A DNA stretch of 64,000 nt. Source: Pelecanus crispus. Taxonomy: Eukaryota; Chordata; Aves; Pelecaniformes; Pelecanidae. The position numbers were made by a program, and so were the translations under genes. The notes under the pieces were generated by a model that saw nothing but the letters and a program-made list of their open reading frames with translations, ran no database searches and was not told the origin of the DNA. The DNA lies in contig NC_134648.1 in assembly GCF_030463565.1 (NCBI RefSeq), forward strand, positions 13,433,806 through 13,497,805. The letters are read 5' to 3'. Of this stretch, positions 26,641-36,858 are shown piece after piece; position 1 is the first letter of the stretch, and each line of letters starts with the position of its first letter.

Positions 26641-29094
26641 TACAGGAGGCACCGCCTGATATTCACAGTAGGACACACGGAGAAAAGTAACTTTCCTCGT
26701 AGACAGATTGAGCCCCAAGAATTTCAAAAAGCAGCTTGCTACGAAGGCTGCATACAGCTGGGGTGAATGAAGTTCAATCAAAAATAACGGGGGAGGGGGT
26801 AAAGACACCTCCACCACTGCTTCCAGAGCAGGAGTGGTACAAAATATTATGACAAGGAAGAATTTTTGTTGTTGGGGGTTTTGGGTGTTTGGTTTGTTTG
26901 GTTTTTTTTTTTTGTTACATCCTCTTAAATGTTGCAGGTTCAGATAAGCAATGGTGAGAGCAGCTGCTGCGTGAGGACTTCAGATGTGTCCGCACTCCTT
27001 GTGCTTTCTAGCAGATCCCTCCATGGTATTTCTGCGCTGACAATATAGTTGCATCTAGGCCAGAAGTGGCAAGAAGATAATCTGCAACGTATATTGCTTT
27101 GAATACTGCATCCAGGATAATTCACAGTACACAGCTCGTGATCAAGTTAAGGTTTCATTTTCGCAGATTTTAAGCAGAACCATTAAGATCCTGAATTCAA
27201 GACATATAACAAACAAGGAAAAAAAAAAGATTTTAACTTTTGTCCAATTTTACTCTTCATTCAACTGTATCATGAGAACAAAAATAGCACTCTGCAAGTG
27301 CAATAGTTCCAGCAGGTACAGCAAGGTGACTGTTTCACAGCAGGTGGTACTGGTTCGTTATAATCCCAGTAAGAAAGGCACACAGACTTTAAAGTACCAC
27401 TTAAAATGCCATTTATCGGAGCTAACACTATAATGGAGAGGACAGCATAGGTAATCTTACGTTCCTTCAAGTGCTGGGAACGCTGAGCTGTGCGGCACCA
27501 GGTCTCTGATCAAGGTGCAGCATGTCACACAGATTCTGCCCATGGAAAAGTTACACCATTTTGGTCATTCAAGCTATTACAGGATTTTCTTACAAGGAAA
27601 CAACTCTATACATCGTTTCTACTGCCAAACAAAGGATGTTCACATGAGAACCTCTTGCTGCATTTTCAGATAACGCGCAGGCCATGCTGGGGGTATAATC
27701 GCAGGTACCAAGCGGGAGGCTCTTCTGGTAAAATTAACCAGGTAAATTTATCCCGTGGATGCGGGGATCCATGTGGGCCTGGAGGCCAGGCTGGACAGGC
27801 AGCGCAGTGCGGCACAAGCTGAGTAGGCACTGGCCCAACTTACGTGGATCACCAATCCTCAATATACAATGGTCTTCCGGTCAGGATCACTACAGATGAG
27901 CAGACAGTCAAGTCCACTGTAGGAAGTACTTTTAATTCTCATAGGTGATAATTCATAAGATGAGTTTTCTATATGTGAGAAATTAGAGATTAGAATCATC
28001 CACAGATTTCCAGTGACTTCTATTCTTTAGTGTCTTCTCTAGCTTACAGCAAGCAACAAAAATAGCAATGCAGAGATGTTGCAGTCTCTCAGTAGCACAG
28101 TGAATAGTCAAACACAACCTGCCTTTTTTGCCAGGCATATCCTAGTAGCCTTTTTCCCCTAATTTTTCTTAAACTTTTTCTCCATAGTTTATTCACGACT
28201 TTGGAATCCACAAACAATTATTTATGCTCTTTCCTCAAGATGGATGGTGTGAACTATACAATTAACATCAACAACTGATCAAATTAAATTTCCTAATGAA
28301 CCTGACTTGCTAGTATTATAGCTGTTAATATTGCCAGAAACATCTATCATCTTGAAATACATTAGCATTTCTCCAATTTGACCACAGCTTAAGGAAGGAG
28401 AAGGCAACTTTTTTTATATGCAGATAACCTAACAAATTTATTTGGTAGCTGAGCAACCACAAGGTCACCAGGAAATACAGAACATCCCTATTAAAGTGCA
28501 TTAAAATACAGTTAGGTTCTGAGAAATGTCGCTGAGGAAAAGCAATATAGTTCACACATGAATCTCCTCATGGCAGGGAGTTAATTTCTGTTTTAAACAG
28601 AGTTCAGTGATTTTTGGCAGCTCATTTTTATAAAAACAATAGAGTGAAAAAATGAAATTAAAACAAAATGCCCCACACAAAGTAATTGTAAAAAAAACAA
28701 ACAAAAAAAGCCCCAACAAACCCCGTGTGCTTCTCTTCATTCTTCTTGCTGGCTTCTGTTATTCCCGATTTAAATGACATGCTAAAATTCTTTGCCAGAA
28801 CAGGACTTGTTTTCCACTAAGAATATAAATAGTTCCGTTCAGGTCAATAGGTTAACAGTCCCTGCTTAAATGTTTCATTAAAATGAGTAGTTTATATAAG
28901 CCTCAGCTGGCTCCAGCTTTCAGTAGGTTAATCAAAAGGGTACAAGTTATGCATAAAAGTAATACATGATTTTATATAGACATATTTAAAATAATTTTTA
29001 TAGGATTGAACTAATTGAGCAAAACCAGTTAAACTGAAGCTCATGTGCAGACATAAACGTGCTATTGAATAAAACCTTTGTTTTTTATACTTAC
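26641..29094. other. intergenic, nothing recognised
   Basis: SWAP70 5' flank beyond its CpG island. AT-rich, with a T-run near 26900. A minus-strand stretch around 28500-28630 reads ELPKITELCLKQKLTPCHEE and is weakly coding-like, but it has no convincing donor and meets a stop soon after. Confidence 0.6.
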
Positions 29095-29225
29095 CCAAAA
29101 TAGCTTTAACAAAGTTACAGGACTAACTGCATCCACACCCAAAGCTTGAGTTATTTTAAGCAACTCTTCTTCTGTTTTAATGTGCTAGTCTGGATCTTTG
29201 CTTATCAAAGACTTTACATCTAAAC
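29095..29225 (-). pseudogene. unrecognised exon-like segment with one in-frame stop
   Basis: I do not recognise this protein. A 131-nt minus-strand segment has an acceptor (CCTCTTCAAAG) and a consensus donor (TTTTGG followed by GTAAGT). Its frame reads GLDVKSLISKDPD, a TAG stop, then HIKTEEELLKITQALGVDAV and SPVTLLKLFW. The peptide is hydrophilic and helix-like on both sides of the stop, as expected for a coding exon with one nonsense change. It could also be a chance frame in AT-rich DNA. It lies between WEE1 and SWAP70 on their strand but fits neither gene. Confidence 0.35.
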
Positions 29226-29783
29226 CTTTGAAGAGGAGATTGACATATAATCCATAGAACATTAATTAACAGTGATCATGTTTAACCATGAAGTCCTTGA
29301 TAGCACTACATAAACTCTAAATTGCTTGCATGGTACAAAAGTTAAGTTCTGATGCAACTTAACATACTTCTGCTTTTCTTCCAAGTTCTCTGAGATCTCA
29401 GCAACTTTATTTTAAATCTGTACTTATTCTAATTTTGTTTGCTCACCACAGTTAAAAACATGACTGAAGGGTGGTGAGGAGATCAGGGAGGGAAAACTGG
29501 CTCACAGTCTCAGAGTGACTCACTTTCAGGAAGAAGCTTTAGTTAGACCCTGCTGAGGCTCAGCCTTAAGAGGTCATTCACTCTTCCTCCTCCCTGCAGA
29601 AGCTTAATTACTCCTTGTTAGCCAAATAACAAGTACTTGTCAGGGGGGTTCTAACCAGAGGAAAGATTATGCATTTGAACTGTTACTAATTTTGTTTTAT
29701 GCCACTGGGTCAGCTAAACTGCCATCAAGGAAAGAATTCAGACACATCAGCAACTCACAGTTTTTTGCTTATTGTTAGCCCAG

Positions 29784-30193
29784 AGAAAATCTTCCTGAAC
29801 TGTGGCTAGACCAGTTGTTTTCATTCTCCACGGGAAAACAACTAAAATTGAAGCGAAAACTAAAATTGAAGCGAAAACTAAAATTGAAGCGAAAACTAAA
29901 ATTGAAGCGAAAACTAAAATTGAAGCGAAAACTAAAATTGAAGCGAAAACTAAAATTGAAGCGAAAACTAAAATTGAAGCGAAAACTAAAATTGAAGCGA
30001 ACAGAAGTTGAAGACCATTAAGCCAACTTTGTAGCAAACTTTATTTCCAGTATCTGCCATTTCACAGCCGTCTCAGTAGAAAATAAAACTAAAGCGAATG
30101 CCAGTGTTCGTGATCAATGTGTTACGGTTTCTGAGCAGATTAGTTCCACCACAAAACATCTCAAGGAAGCATTGGGGGACCGTGTAAAAGCCA
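29784..30193 (+). pseudogene. unrecognised plus-strand exon-like segment carrying an in-frame minisatellite
   Basis: One plus-strand reading frame runs from an acceptor (TTGTTAGCCCAG) at 29783 to a consensus donor (GTAAGT) at 30194, 410 nt. It starts ENLPELWLDQLFSFSTGKQ, passes through nine six-residue basic repeats (LKLKRK) and TEVEDH, meets one TAA stop at 30019-30021, then continues in the same frame as VSVENKTKANASVRDQCVTV and SEQISSTTKHLKEALGDRVK. Outside the repeat about 80 codons hold a single stop, well below chance for this composition. The second half looks like a helical or coiled-coil protein. I do not recognise the family. It may be a decayed exon, or the stop may be a true C-terminus with the rest untranslated. 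The orientation is opposite to the flanking genes. Confidence 0.38.
29840..30001. repeat. 18-bp minisatellite, 9 perfect copies
   Basis: The unit AACTAAAATTGAAGCGAA is repeated nine times without a mismatch, so the array is young or homogenised. The unit length is a multiple of three, so every reading frame through it stays open (LKLKRK, KTKIEA, and on the other strand FASILV). Confidence 0.98.
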
Positions 30194-30385
30194 GTAAGTA
30201 TATTTGACATTATACTGTAACCCAGTCCTCAAGCCATTTGAGGAGTTTGGTTTTTCCGCTATTTTTAAATGCTTTGAAAGTTTTATCTCTGGCCTTATGC
30301 ACATGGCTCAAACATTCTCACTGAAACTATGTAGAAATTAAGCATGAAAATTATTTTAAGTGAAAGGAAGCTGCATTAGATGCTG
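30194..30385. other. short intergenic stretch before CR1
   Basis: Nothing recognised apart from the donor-like GTAAGT at its left edge. Confidence 0.5.
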
Positions 30386-31118
30386 AATCACAGAATGCTT
30401 TGGGTTGGAAGGGACCTTCAGAGGTCATCTAGCCCAACCCCCCTGCAGTGAGCAGGGACAGCTTTAGCCAGATCAGGTTGCTCAGAGCCCCGTCCAACCT
30501 GACCTTGAGTGTTGCCAGGGATGGGGCCTCCACTGCCTCTGTGGGCAACCTGTTCCAGTGCTTCACCACCCTCATTGTAAAAAACTTCTTCCTTATATCC
30601 AGTCTAAATCTGTTCTTCTTTAGTTTAAATCCATTATTCCTAGTCCTGTCACAACAGGCCTTGCTAAAAAGATCACCCCCATCCTTCCTATAGGCCCCCT
30701 TTAAGTACTGAAAGGCCACAATAAGGTCTCCTCGCAGCCTTCTCTTCTCCAGGCTGAACAACCCCAACTCTCTCAGCCTGGCCTTGTAGGAGAGGTGCTC
30801 CAGCCCTTGGATCATATTTGTGGCCCTCTTCTGGACCTGCTCCAACAGTTCCATGTCCTTCTTGTGCTGAGGGCCCCAGAGCTGGACGCAGTACTGCAGG
30901 TGAGGTCTCACCAGAGCAGAGCAGAGGGGCAGAATCCCCTCCCTCGACCTGCTGGCCACGCTGCTTTTGATGGAGCCCAGGACACGGTTGGCTTTCTGGG
31001 CTGCAAGCGCACATTGTTGGCTCATGTCCAGTTTTTCATCCACCAGGACCCCCAAGTCCTTCTCCGCAGGGCTGCTCTCAATCCCTTCATCCCCCAGCCT
31101 GTATTGATATTGGGGGTC
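30386..31118 (-). mobile_element. CR1 retrotransposon, 5'-truncated
   Basis: Minus-oriented CR1. The plus strand begins with the reverse-complemented 3' tail (ATCACAGAATGCTTTGGGTT) and runs back into the C-terminal part of ORF2, open for about 208 codons ([38 protein letters not shown], and others). The 5' end breaks off near 31118, before the reverse transcriptase core. The long open frame suggests a fairly young copy. It is a repeat, not a host gene. Confidence 0.95.
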
Positions 31119-31239
31119 AGAATCAGAATGGCAGCTCAGTCTCTCCTACAAAAAAAAAAAGTTAATTTTCCATTAACTTCTAAGACTTCTAGAGCAATCT
31201 TTAGAGCAATTCCAGCAAAGCACACCTACTTTACTGTAG

Positions 31240-31794
31240 TGTCGTGGTTTAACCCCAGTCAGCAACTAAGCATCACACAGCCGCTTGCTCACCCTCCCTC
31301 TGCCCGGTGGGATGGGGGAGAGAATCGGGGGGGGTGGGGGTGGGGTGGGGGGAGTAAAACCTGGGGGTTGAGATAAAGGCAGTTTAATAGGACACCAGAG
31401 GAAGAGAAAGTAATAATAATGATAGAAGAATATACAAAACAAGTGATGCACAATACAGTTGCTCCCTACCTGCTGACCGATGCTCAGCCTGTCCCTGAGC
31501 AGTGTTCGCTGCCCCCGGCCAACTCCCCCCAGTTCATATACTGAGCATGACATCATATGGTATGGAATAGCCCTTTGGGCTGGTTGGATCAGCTGTCGTG
31601 GCTGTGCCCTCTCCCAGTTTCTTGTGCACCTGGCAGAGCATGGGAAGCTGAAAACTCCTCAACTAATATAAACACTACTTAGCAACAACTAAAACATCAC
31701 TGTGTTATCAACATTATTCTCATACTAAATCCAAAACACAGCACTACGAGCTACTAGGAAGAAAATTAACTCTATCCCAGCTGAAACCAGGACA
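31240..31794 (-). mobile_element. solo LTR of an avian endogenous retrovirus
   Basis: A 555-bp element bounded by TG and CA. On the minus strand it begins TGTCCTGGTTTCAGCTGGGA and ends GGGGTTAAACCACGACA, termini I recognise as a common bird endogenous-retrovirus LTR. A TATA-like TATATGAA (31534-31541) and an ATTAAA signal (31383-31388) sit in the expected order. No retroviral coding region or second LTR flanks it, so it is a recombination remnant. The five-base flanks TGTAG and TACAG match at three positions, a decayed or absent target duplication. Confidence 0.85.
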
Positions 31795-32007
31795 TACAGT
31801 TTTCTGCTATTTATACACATATGCACAACAAATGCATTTCTAGTCAAACTTGAGGAGAGACATAATGAAGAGGTAAAACACAGAGCATTAAGTTACTTTT
31901 CAGTTCCTCCCTGATAACACACTTCTTACTCTACACTAGTAGCTGATAAGGTATTTCTCACCAAGTTAGAGAACTCACCATAGAACAGATTATCACAGAT
32001 ACCTTAC

Positions 32008-32083
32008 CTGCAGAAAAGAAGAGGAAATGAAATCCCAGGCGTGTACTGCAGTAACCATCTGATACCATGTTTTGGGATGGAAA
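32008..32083 (-). pseudogene. unrecognised exon-like segment (intact frame)
   Basis: A 76-nt minus-strand segment with a very strong acceptor (long pyrimidine tract ending TTTCTCTCTCCAG) and donor (CAG followed by GTAAGG). The frame gives FHPKTWYQMVTAVHAWDFIS and SSFLQ with no stop. I cannot name the family. It is on the same strand as the other exon-like pieces at 29.1, 35 and 37.7 kb and may belong with them. It could equally be a non-coding RNA exon. Confidence 0.33.
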
Positions 32084-33549
32084 CTGGAGAGAGAAATGGT
32101 CAGTGGAAAAAGGCATTTAAGCAGGATTAGTGTAGAAGACTGTCAATCAATATCGACTTGGTGCCTACAAGACCAAAAGGAGATTAAAATCCCACTTGCT
32201 GAGACATGGAACAAATATATGGGGAGATTCTGCCCTAAACATCTTATCACCTAAGTAGCTGAGAGTGAAGAGGTAAGAGGAAACAGCTGCAGAGGTAGGA
32301 AGATCACCCAAGGCTGGGAATATGTAGTATTTCTCCTGTCCCCCCCCCCATCCCTATCCTGCAGAACACCTTGCCTAAAATAATTTCATTAGTGGTGCAT
32401 TCTGTTGTCTGTAAATCAATAGATGAACAAGATCTCCGTCAGGATGCAGGCTGAACATGCAGAATCTTTTCCTGCGCATAAATGCTAATTCGGTAACAGC
32501 AGCAGTTTTTATGTCCATTAACCCACCTATCTGGCAGTAACCCTAGGGATACATAGAAGATCATTAATTAGAATTAGGCCAGTTATTCTGCTTTCATCTT
32601 GAGTCAGAGAAATCAGTTGAGACCAGCATGATTATTCAGATGGCATGCTAAATATTGATGCTGAATATTAGAAGGGAGTCAAATAACTGGCAAAAGGAAG
32701 ACCTTTGAAACTAATTCTTCAGATTTTTCAAGACTATCCAGAATCTCAGATAATTCTTAAGCATGTACAATCTCAGATCTCTGAGCAACAGTAATAAATT
32801 GTTTCCTGTTTAATTAGACACAGCAATATTCTGTCCTCAAGGGACCTCCTTTTCCCCTACGCCAATCCCATTATGCTTTGGGAAGATAGCATCTTCATCC
32901 AATTCCAACTGTTTAAACAGAAGCAGGAGTTTAATTTCCTGTGTGTTGTCCTGCCCAGTCGCTGCTTCTCCCTGCTTTCTCTCTGCAGTGTTTTTTGAGA
33001 CAAGAACCTATGTGTCAACCCAGCAGCCTCCAACCAGGGGAGCTTGCAGCTCACTCTCAGATGGTTTCCACAGTTCACTGAAAGAAGGTAGGGTTCAGAC
33101 AGGGAACAGCCCTGCTTTTGACTCTTGCTGGCCATTGCTTTAGACCTGAGTCCTCAAGCACAGCTATAGCAGTGATACTCGTAGGTAGCACACATGCACA
33201 ATTTATGAAGCGTGCATACATGTTATATACCAAATCACAGATACGGTGAAATCAAGAGGATGCCTTTTCCAAGCCTACAGGACTGGGATGGGTGCAGATG
33301 AAAAAATAAAAGTCAAAACTTACCTGAGCTACTGCTGGCAAGAATAGTCAATCACTACTGCAGAACAAGATAATTATTTCTGACATTTAGGGTCAAGTGT
33401 CATACTAGCACACACACACGTTAAAGACAAAAATTTAGTGTACAGTTGACTATTTTGTCCAGCAGGTGTTGCTGGAGACTACAACACACACTAAAGACAA
33501 GGTCAAGCTGGTCAGCTTTTGGTAGGGGGTCAAAAAATGCATGGCACTT

Positions 33550-33573
33550 CCCCCCCCCCCCCCCCCCCCCCCC
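33550..33573. repeat. C24 homopolymer
   Basis: Uninterrupted run of 24 C. Assembly length here may be unreliable. Confidence 0.95.
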
Positions 33574-33879
33574 ATTTCCACAAGAAGAATAGGGTGACCA
33601 AATATACTTTTATTCATGAAACTTTTAAATGTTATAGTCTAAAGTAATGCAGTCTATGAAATTGAAATGCTATTTTCAAATATACAAGCAGTGCCTACCT
33701 CCATTTCTAGGTGGAGGTAAAGCTTATCTATAACTTCATAAAAAAGCCAAGTAGTCAGTAAGTTTTTCAGGTTCTACATCTTACCAATTCAGATCCATCC
33801 CAAACAGAATAAAACATGTTATTAGGTCTGTGGTAATCAAGAGCTTGTAGCGGGGGGGGAGGAAATCAGTGAGCTGATA

Positions 33880-34008
33880 GGTCAAGGTCAGGCTGGATGG
33901 GGCTCTGAGCAGCCTACTCTAGTTGAAGATGCCCCTGCTCATTGCAGGGGGGTTGGACTAGATGACCTTTAAAGGTCCCTTCCAACCAAAGCATTCTATG
34001 ATTCTATA
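33880..34008 (+). mobile_element. CR1 3'-end fragment
   Basis: Plus-oriented CR1 3' end: GGTCAAGGTCAGGCTGGATG, then GGGGTTGGACTAGATGACCT, ending ATTCTATGATTCTATA. About 130 bp, severely 5'-truncated. Confidence 0.92.
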
Positions 34009-34987
34009 ACACTTGGAAACTGGAAAAAAAAAAAACCAAAAAACCTAGACAAATATTGTGTATCAATAGCTTAACAAAACCAAAACCAAAACAGAGACTA
34101 AGATGACCTTAGTAATTCTAGCTGGTTAACCCTGTGTGAATTCATGGCAAAAATTGCTGGGAGTTTGATATGCAATCTGTGAAAATAGAACAACAATTTC
34201 TAGTTCTGCTATAGTTTCCAACCGGAAGGTGCTAACTTCTCTTTACAGACATATTCCTCGTGCATCTGTCGGCCTTCATGGCTATAATGGACCAGCAGTA
34301 TGCATGACTATCACAGTACTGTTTTCTGGAAAAGATGTTGTCCAAGTAAATCCAATTTTGTTTTGATAGTAATGGTGTAAATAGAACTTCATATAGTATT
34401 TGAGTACCATATGGGACTCAAAATATTTTAAAAAATACAGCATTTATGATTTAATTATAATGGATTAGCCTGCAAAAAAAAAAAAAAAAAAAAGAAAAAC
34501 TAAGGACCGTCAATACTTCTACAGGTAGTCCAAGGAAAGGTTTGATTCACAAGATGAATTATCCAAAAAGTGAATCAATCCTTGATACTTGAAATTCCCA
34601 TTAAGAAGTTGCGGGGGGGTGTGTGTGGTTTAATACTTTCTTTTGTTTGTTTCCAACAAGAACTAGTTTTGTACAGTCAAATGGAATACAATTCATCCAC
34701 AAATAAATCATTTAGATGGAACAATTTCAGAATATTCTTTTGGAAAGCAGCATTTGTCAGTGTTAAGTGGTGTCATGTCTTTACAGGAAGCTAATTCTGT
34801 AAGAGCTTTAGTCCACCACACCACCCACTCTTTGGGCACAAGATGCAGCAAGACTAAGCAAGACTAGACAGATAGTGTTGTCCAGTAACGTATCATTAGA
34901 AGATGAATTACAGACACTGGATTTATATTCAAAGACAGAAGACAAAGCAGCAGACAAGTATCTAGAGGAGGTGGGGATATGAAATAC
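34009..34987. other. intergenic, ambiguous exon-like patch
   Basis: An interval of about 97 bases (34249-34345) is bounded by splice-like signals on both strands: plus-strand CTCTTTACAG and GTAAAT, minus-strand TCTTTTCCAG and GTAAAG. Frames are open on the plus strand and in one minus frame, so no orientation can be chosen. An A20 run lies at 34474-34493. Confidence 0.4.
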
Positions 34988-35660
34988 CTTCTTTGAGTTA
35001 TTTTTAGGTTCTCTTTCTGTGTAGTTCTTCAAGAAGTCAGGTACTCTGATCACAAAAGTTAAGGTACTATGCTACCTCTGTATTGGAAAATTAAGCTACA
35101 TGATTTCACAAGAAAAAGGGTTAAACATTAAGTGTAGCTATTTTGAATAACCCATTTGCCATCCAACTCTAATCCTTGCTTCTTAAATTGAGATAAAGCT
35201 TTCTTCTTAAAGTGCTGAAGTTCATCTCGTTACACCATGCTTGCTAGAATTTCTTCAGCTGACATCTGACTTCCTACATTTTGCGAGAGGGTAGTAGCTA
35301 CTTCTTCCACCTGAAAAGGTGGCTTGCTTAACTACATCCAAGTTTTGCCCAAATGCTGTTTTTGCAATAAATTGGTAAGCTGCCAAAATTACTGTAAGAT
35401 TGTTTCTATCAAAAAAGAAGAACCCTTCAGTGTCAGTAAAAACGGGTACCGCTTCTCACTCAGCAAGCATCTGAATCATGACTCGCTGGATGCTGGGAGT
35501 ATTCATGGGAAGCATTAATGCACACTTTCCAAATTCTCTGCCTCCTCCCGCTGGCCACTGTTGGGGCCAGGATTCTCAGCCTCACCAATGGCCTCAGGCA
35601 AGCTTATGAAAATTTGAGATAAAATTTCACTATTCTTACTGCTCCCATAAACTACTTAAA
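34988..35660 (-). pseudogene. unrecognised decayed coding-like segment
   Basis: I do not recognise the parent. One minus-strand frame from about 35660 to 35128 alternates protein-like runs and stops (35515-35517, 35503-35505, 35476-35478, 35389-35391, 35332-35334, 35230-35232, 35128-35130). The best part is 35310-35131: VEEVATTLSQNVGSQMSAEE, ILASMV, a TAA, then RDELQHFKKKALSQFKKQGL and ELDGKW. Upstream, SLPEAIGEAENPGPNSGQRE is acidic and hydrophilic. Just downstream, 35045-34988 is splice-bounded and reads VPDFLKNYTEREPKNNSKK. The stop density over the whole length is not far below chance, so only the central part is persuasive. A CR1 inserted at 35789 truncates its right side. Confidence 0.27.
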
Positions 35661-35788
35661 AATGCTGAAGCTCCTTTTTAAACATTCTCCTTGGCAGACA
35701 GGAGAAAGTTAAAACATCCAAAGCCACTTCAGTTGCATGGTTTAGGCTGGGCATCCCTTCCATGGCAGATACAAAACCTGTGACCAAT

Positions 35789-36858
35789 AGAATAGAATCA
35801 TAGAATCATTTTAGTTGGAAAAGACCTTTACATTCATCAAGTCTAAGCATAAAACTAGCACTGCCAAGTCCACCACTAAACCATGGCGCTAAGCACATCT
35901 ACACGTCTTTTAAATACCTCCAGGGATGGGGACTCAACCACCTCTCTGGGCAGCCTGTTCCAATGCTTGACCGCTCTTTCCATTAAGAAATTTTTCCTAA
36001 TATCCAATCTAAACCTCCCCTGGTGCAGCTTGAGGCCATTTCCTCTCATCCTATCGCTAACTACTTGGGAGAAGAGACCAACACCCACCTCACTACAACC
36101 TCCTTTCAGGTAGTTGTAGAGAGCGATAAGGTCTCCCCTCAGCCTCCTCTTCTCCAGGCTAAACAGTCCCAGTTCCCTCAGCCGCTCCTCATAAGACCTG
36201 GCTCCAGACCCTTCACCAACTTTGTTGCCCTTCTCTGGACATGCTCCAGCACCTCAATGTCCTTCTTGTAGTGAGGGGCCCAAAACTGGACACAGTATTC
36301 CAGGTGCAGCCTCACCACTGCCGAGTACAGGGGGACGATCACCTCCCTGCTCCTGCTGGCCACACTATTCCTGATACAAGCCAGGATGCTGTTGGCCTTC
36401 TTGGCCACCTGGGCACACTGCTGGCTCATGTTCAGCTGGCTGTCAACCAACACCCCCAGGTCCTTTTCAGCCAGGCAGCTTTCCAGCCACTCTTGCCCAA
36501 GCCCGTAGTGTTGCATGGGGTTGTTGTGACCCAAGTGCAGGACCCGGCACTTGGCCTTGTTGAACCTCACACAGTTGGCCTCGGCCCATCAGTCCAGCCC
36601 GTCCAGATCCCTCTGTAGAGCCTTCCTACCCTCCAGCAGATCGACACTCACGCCCAGCCTGGTGTGGTCTGCAAACTGACTGAGGGGCGCATTCGATCCC
36701 CTTGTCCAGATCACTGATAAAGATATGAAACAGAACTGGCCCCAATACCTGGGGACCACCACTTGTGACCAGCCACCAACTGAATTTAACTCCATTCACC
36801 ACAACTCTTTTGTGCCCGGCCATCCAGCCAGTTTTTTTCCCAGCGAAGAGTACACCTC
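35789..36858 (-). mobile_element. CR1 retrotransposon, 5'-truncated, different subfamily
   Basis: The plus strand begins AGAATAGAATCATAGAATCA, the CR1 tail reversed, followed by minus-strand ORF2 C-terminal sequence ([40 protein letters not shown], and others) broken by frame changes. It differs clearly from the 30.4 kb copy and resembles the copy at 53.7 kb. About 1.07 kb remain. Confidence 0.93.

Larger units (their letters stand above)
31795..33879. other. intergenic with exon-like pieces and a C24 run
   Basis: Besides the segment at 32008-32083, a plus-strand piece at 32989-33087 has a strong acceptor (TTTCTCTCTGCAG) and an open frame (FFETRTYVSTQQPPTRGACS) ending at GTAGGG. A C24 homopolymer lies at 33550-33573. 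Nothing else is recognised. Confidence 0.5.

Noticed and set aside
25834-26766. 310-codon plus-strand open frame over the SWAP70 CpG island
   Set aside because: GC-rich DNA lacks stop codons in all frames. It is antisense to the real SWAP70 exon 1 and consists of proline/arginine-rich noise.
29840-30001. CRISPR-like array
   Set aside because: Units are contiguous with no spacers, and this is bird nuclear DNA; it is a minisatellite.
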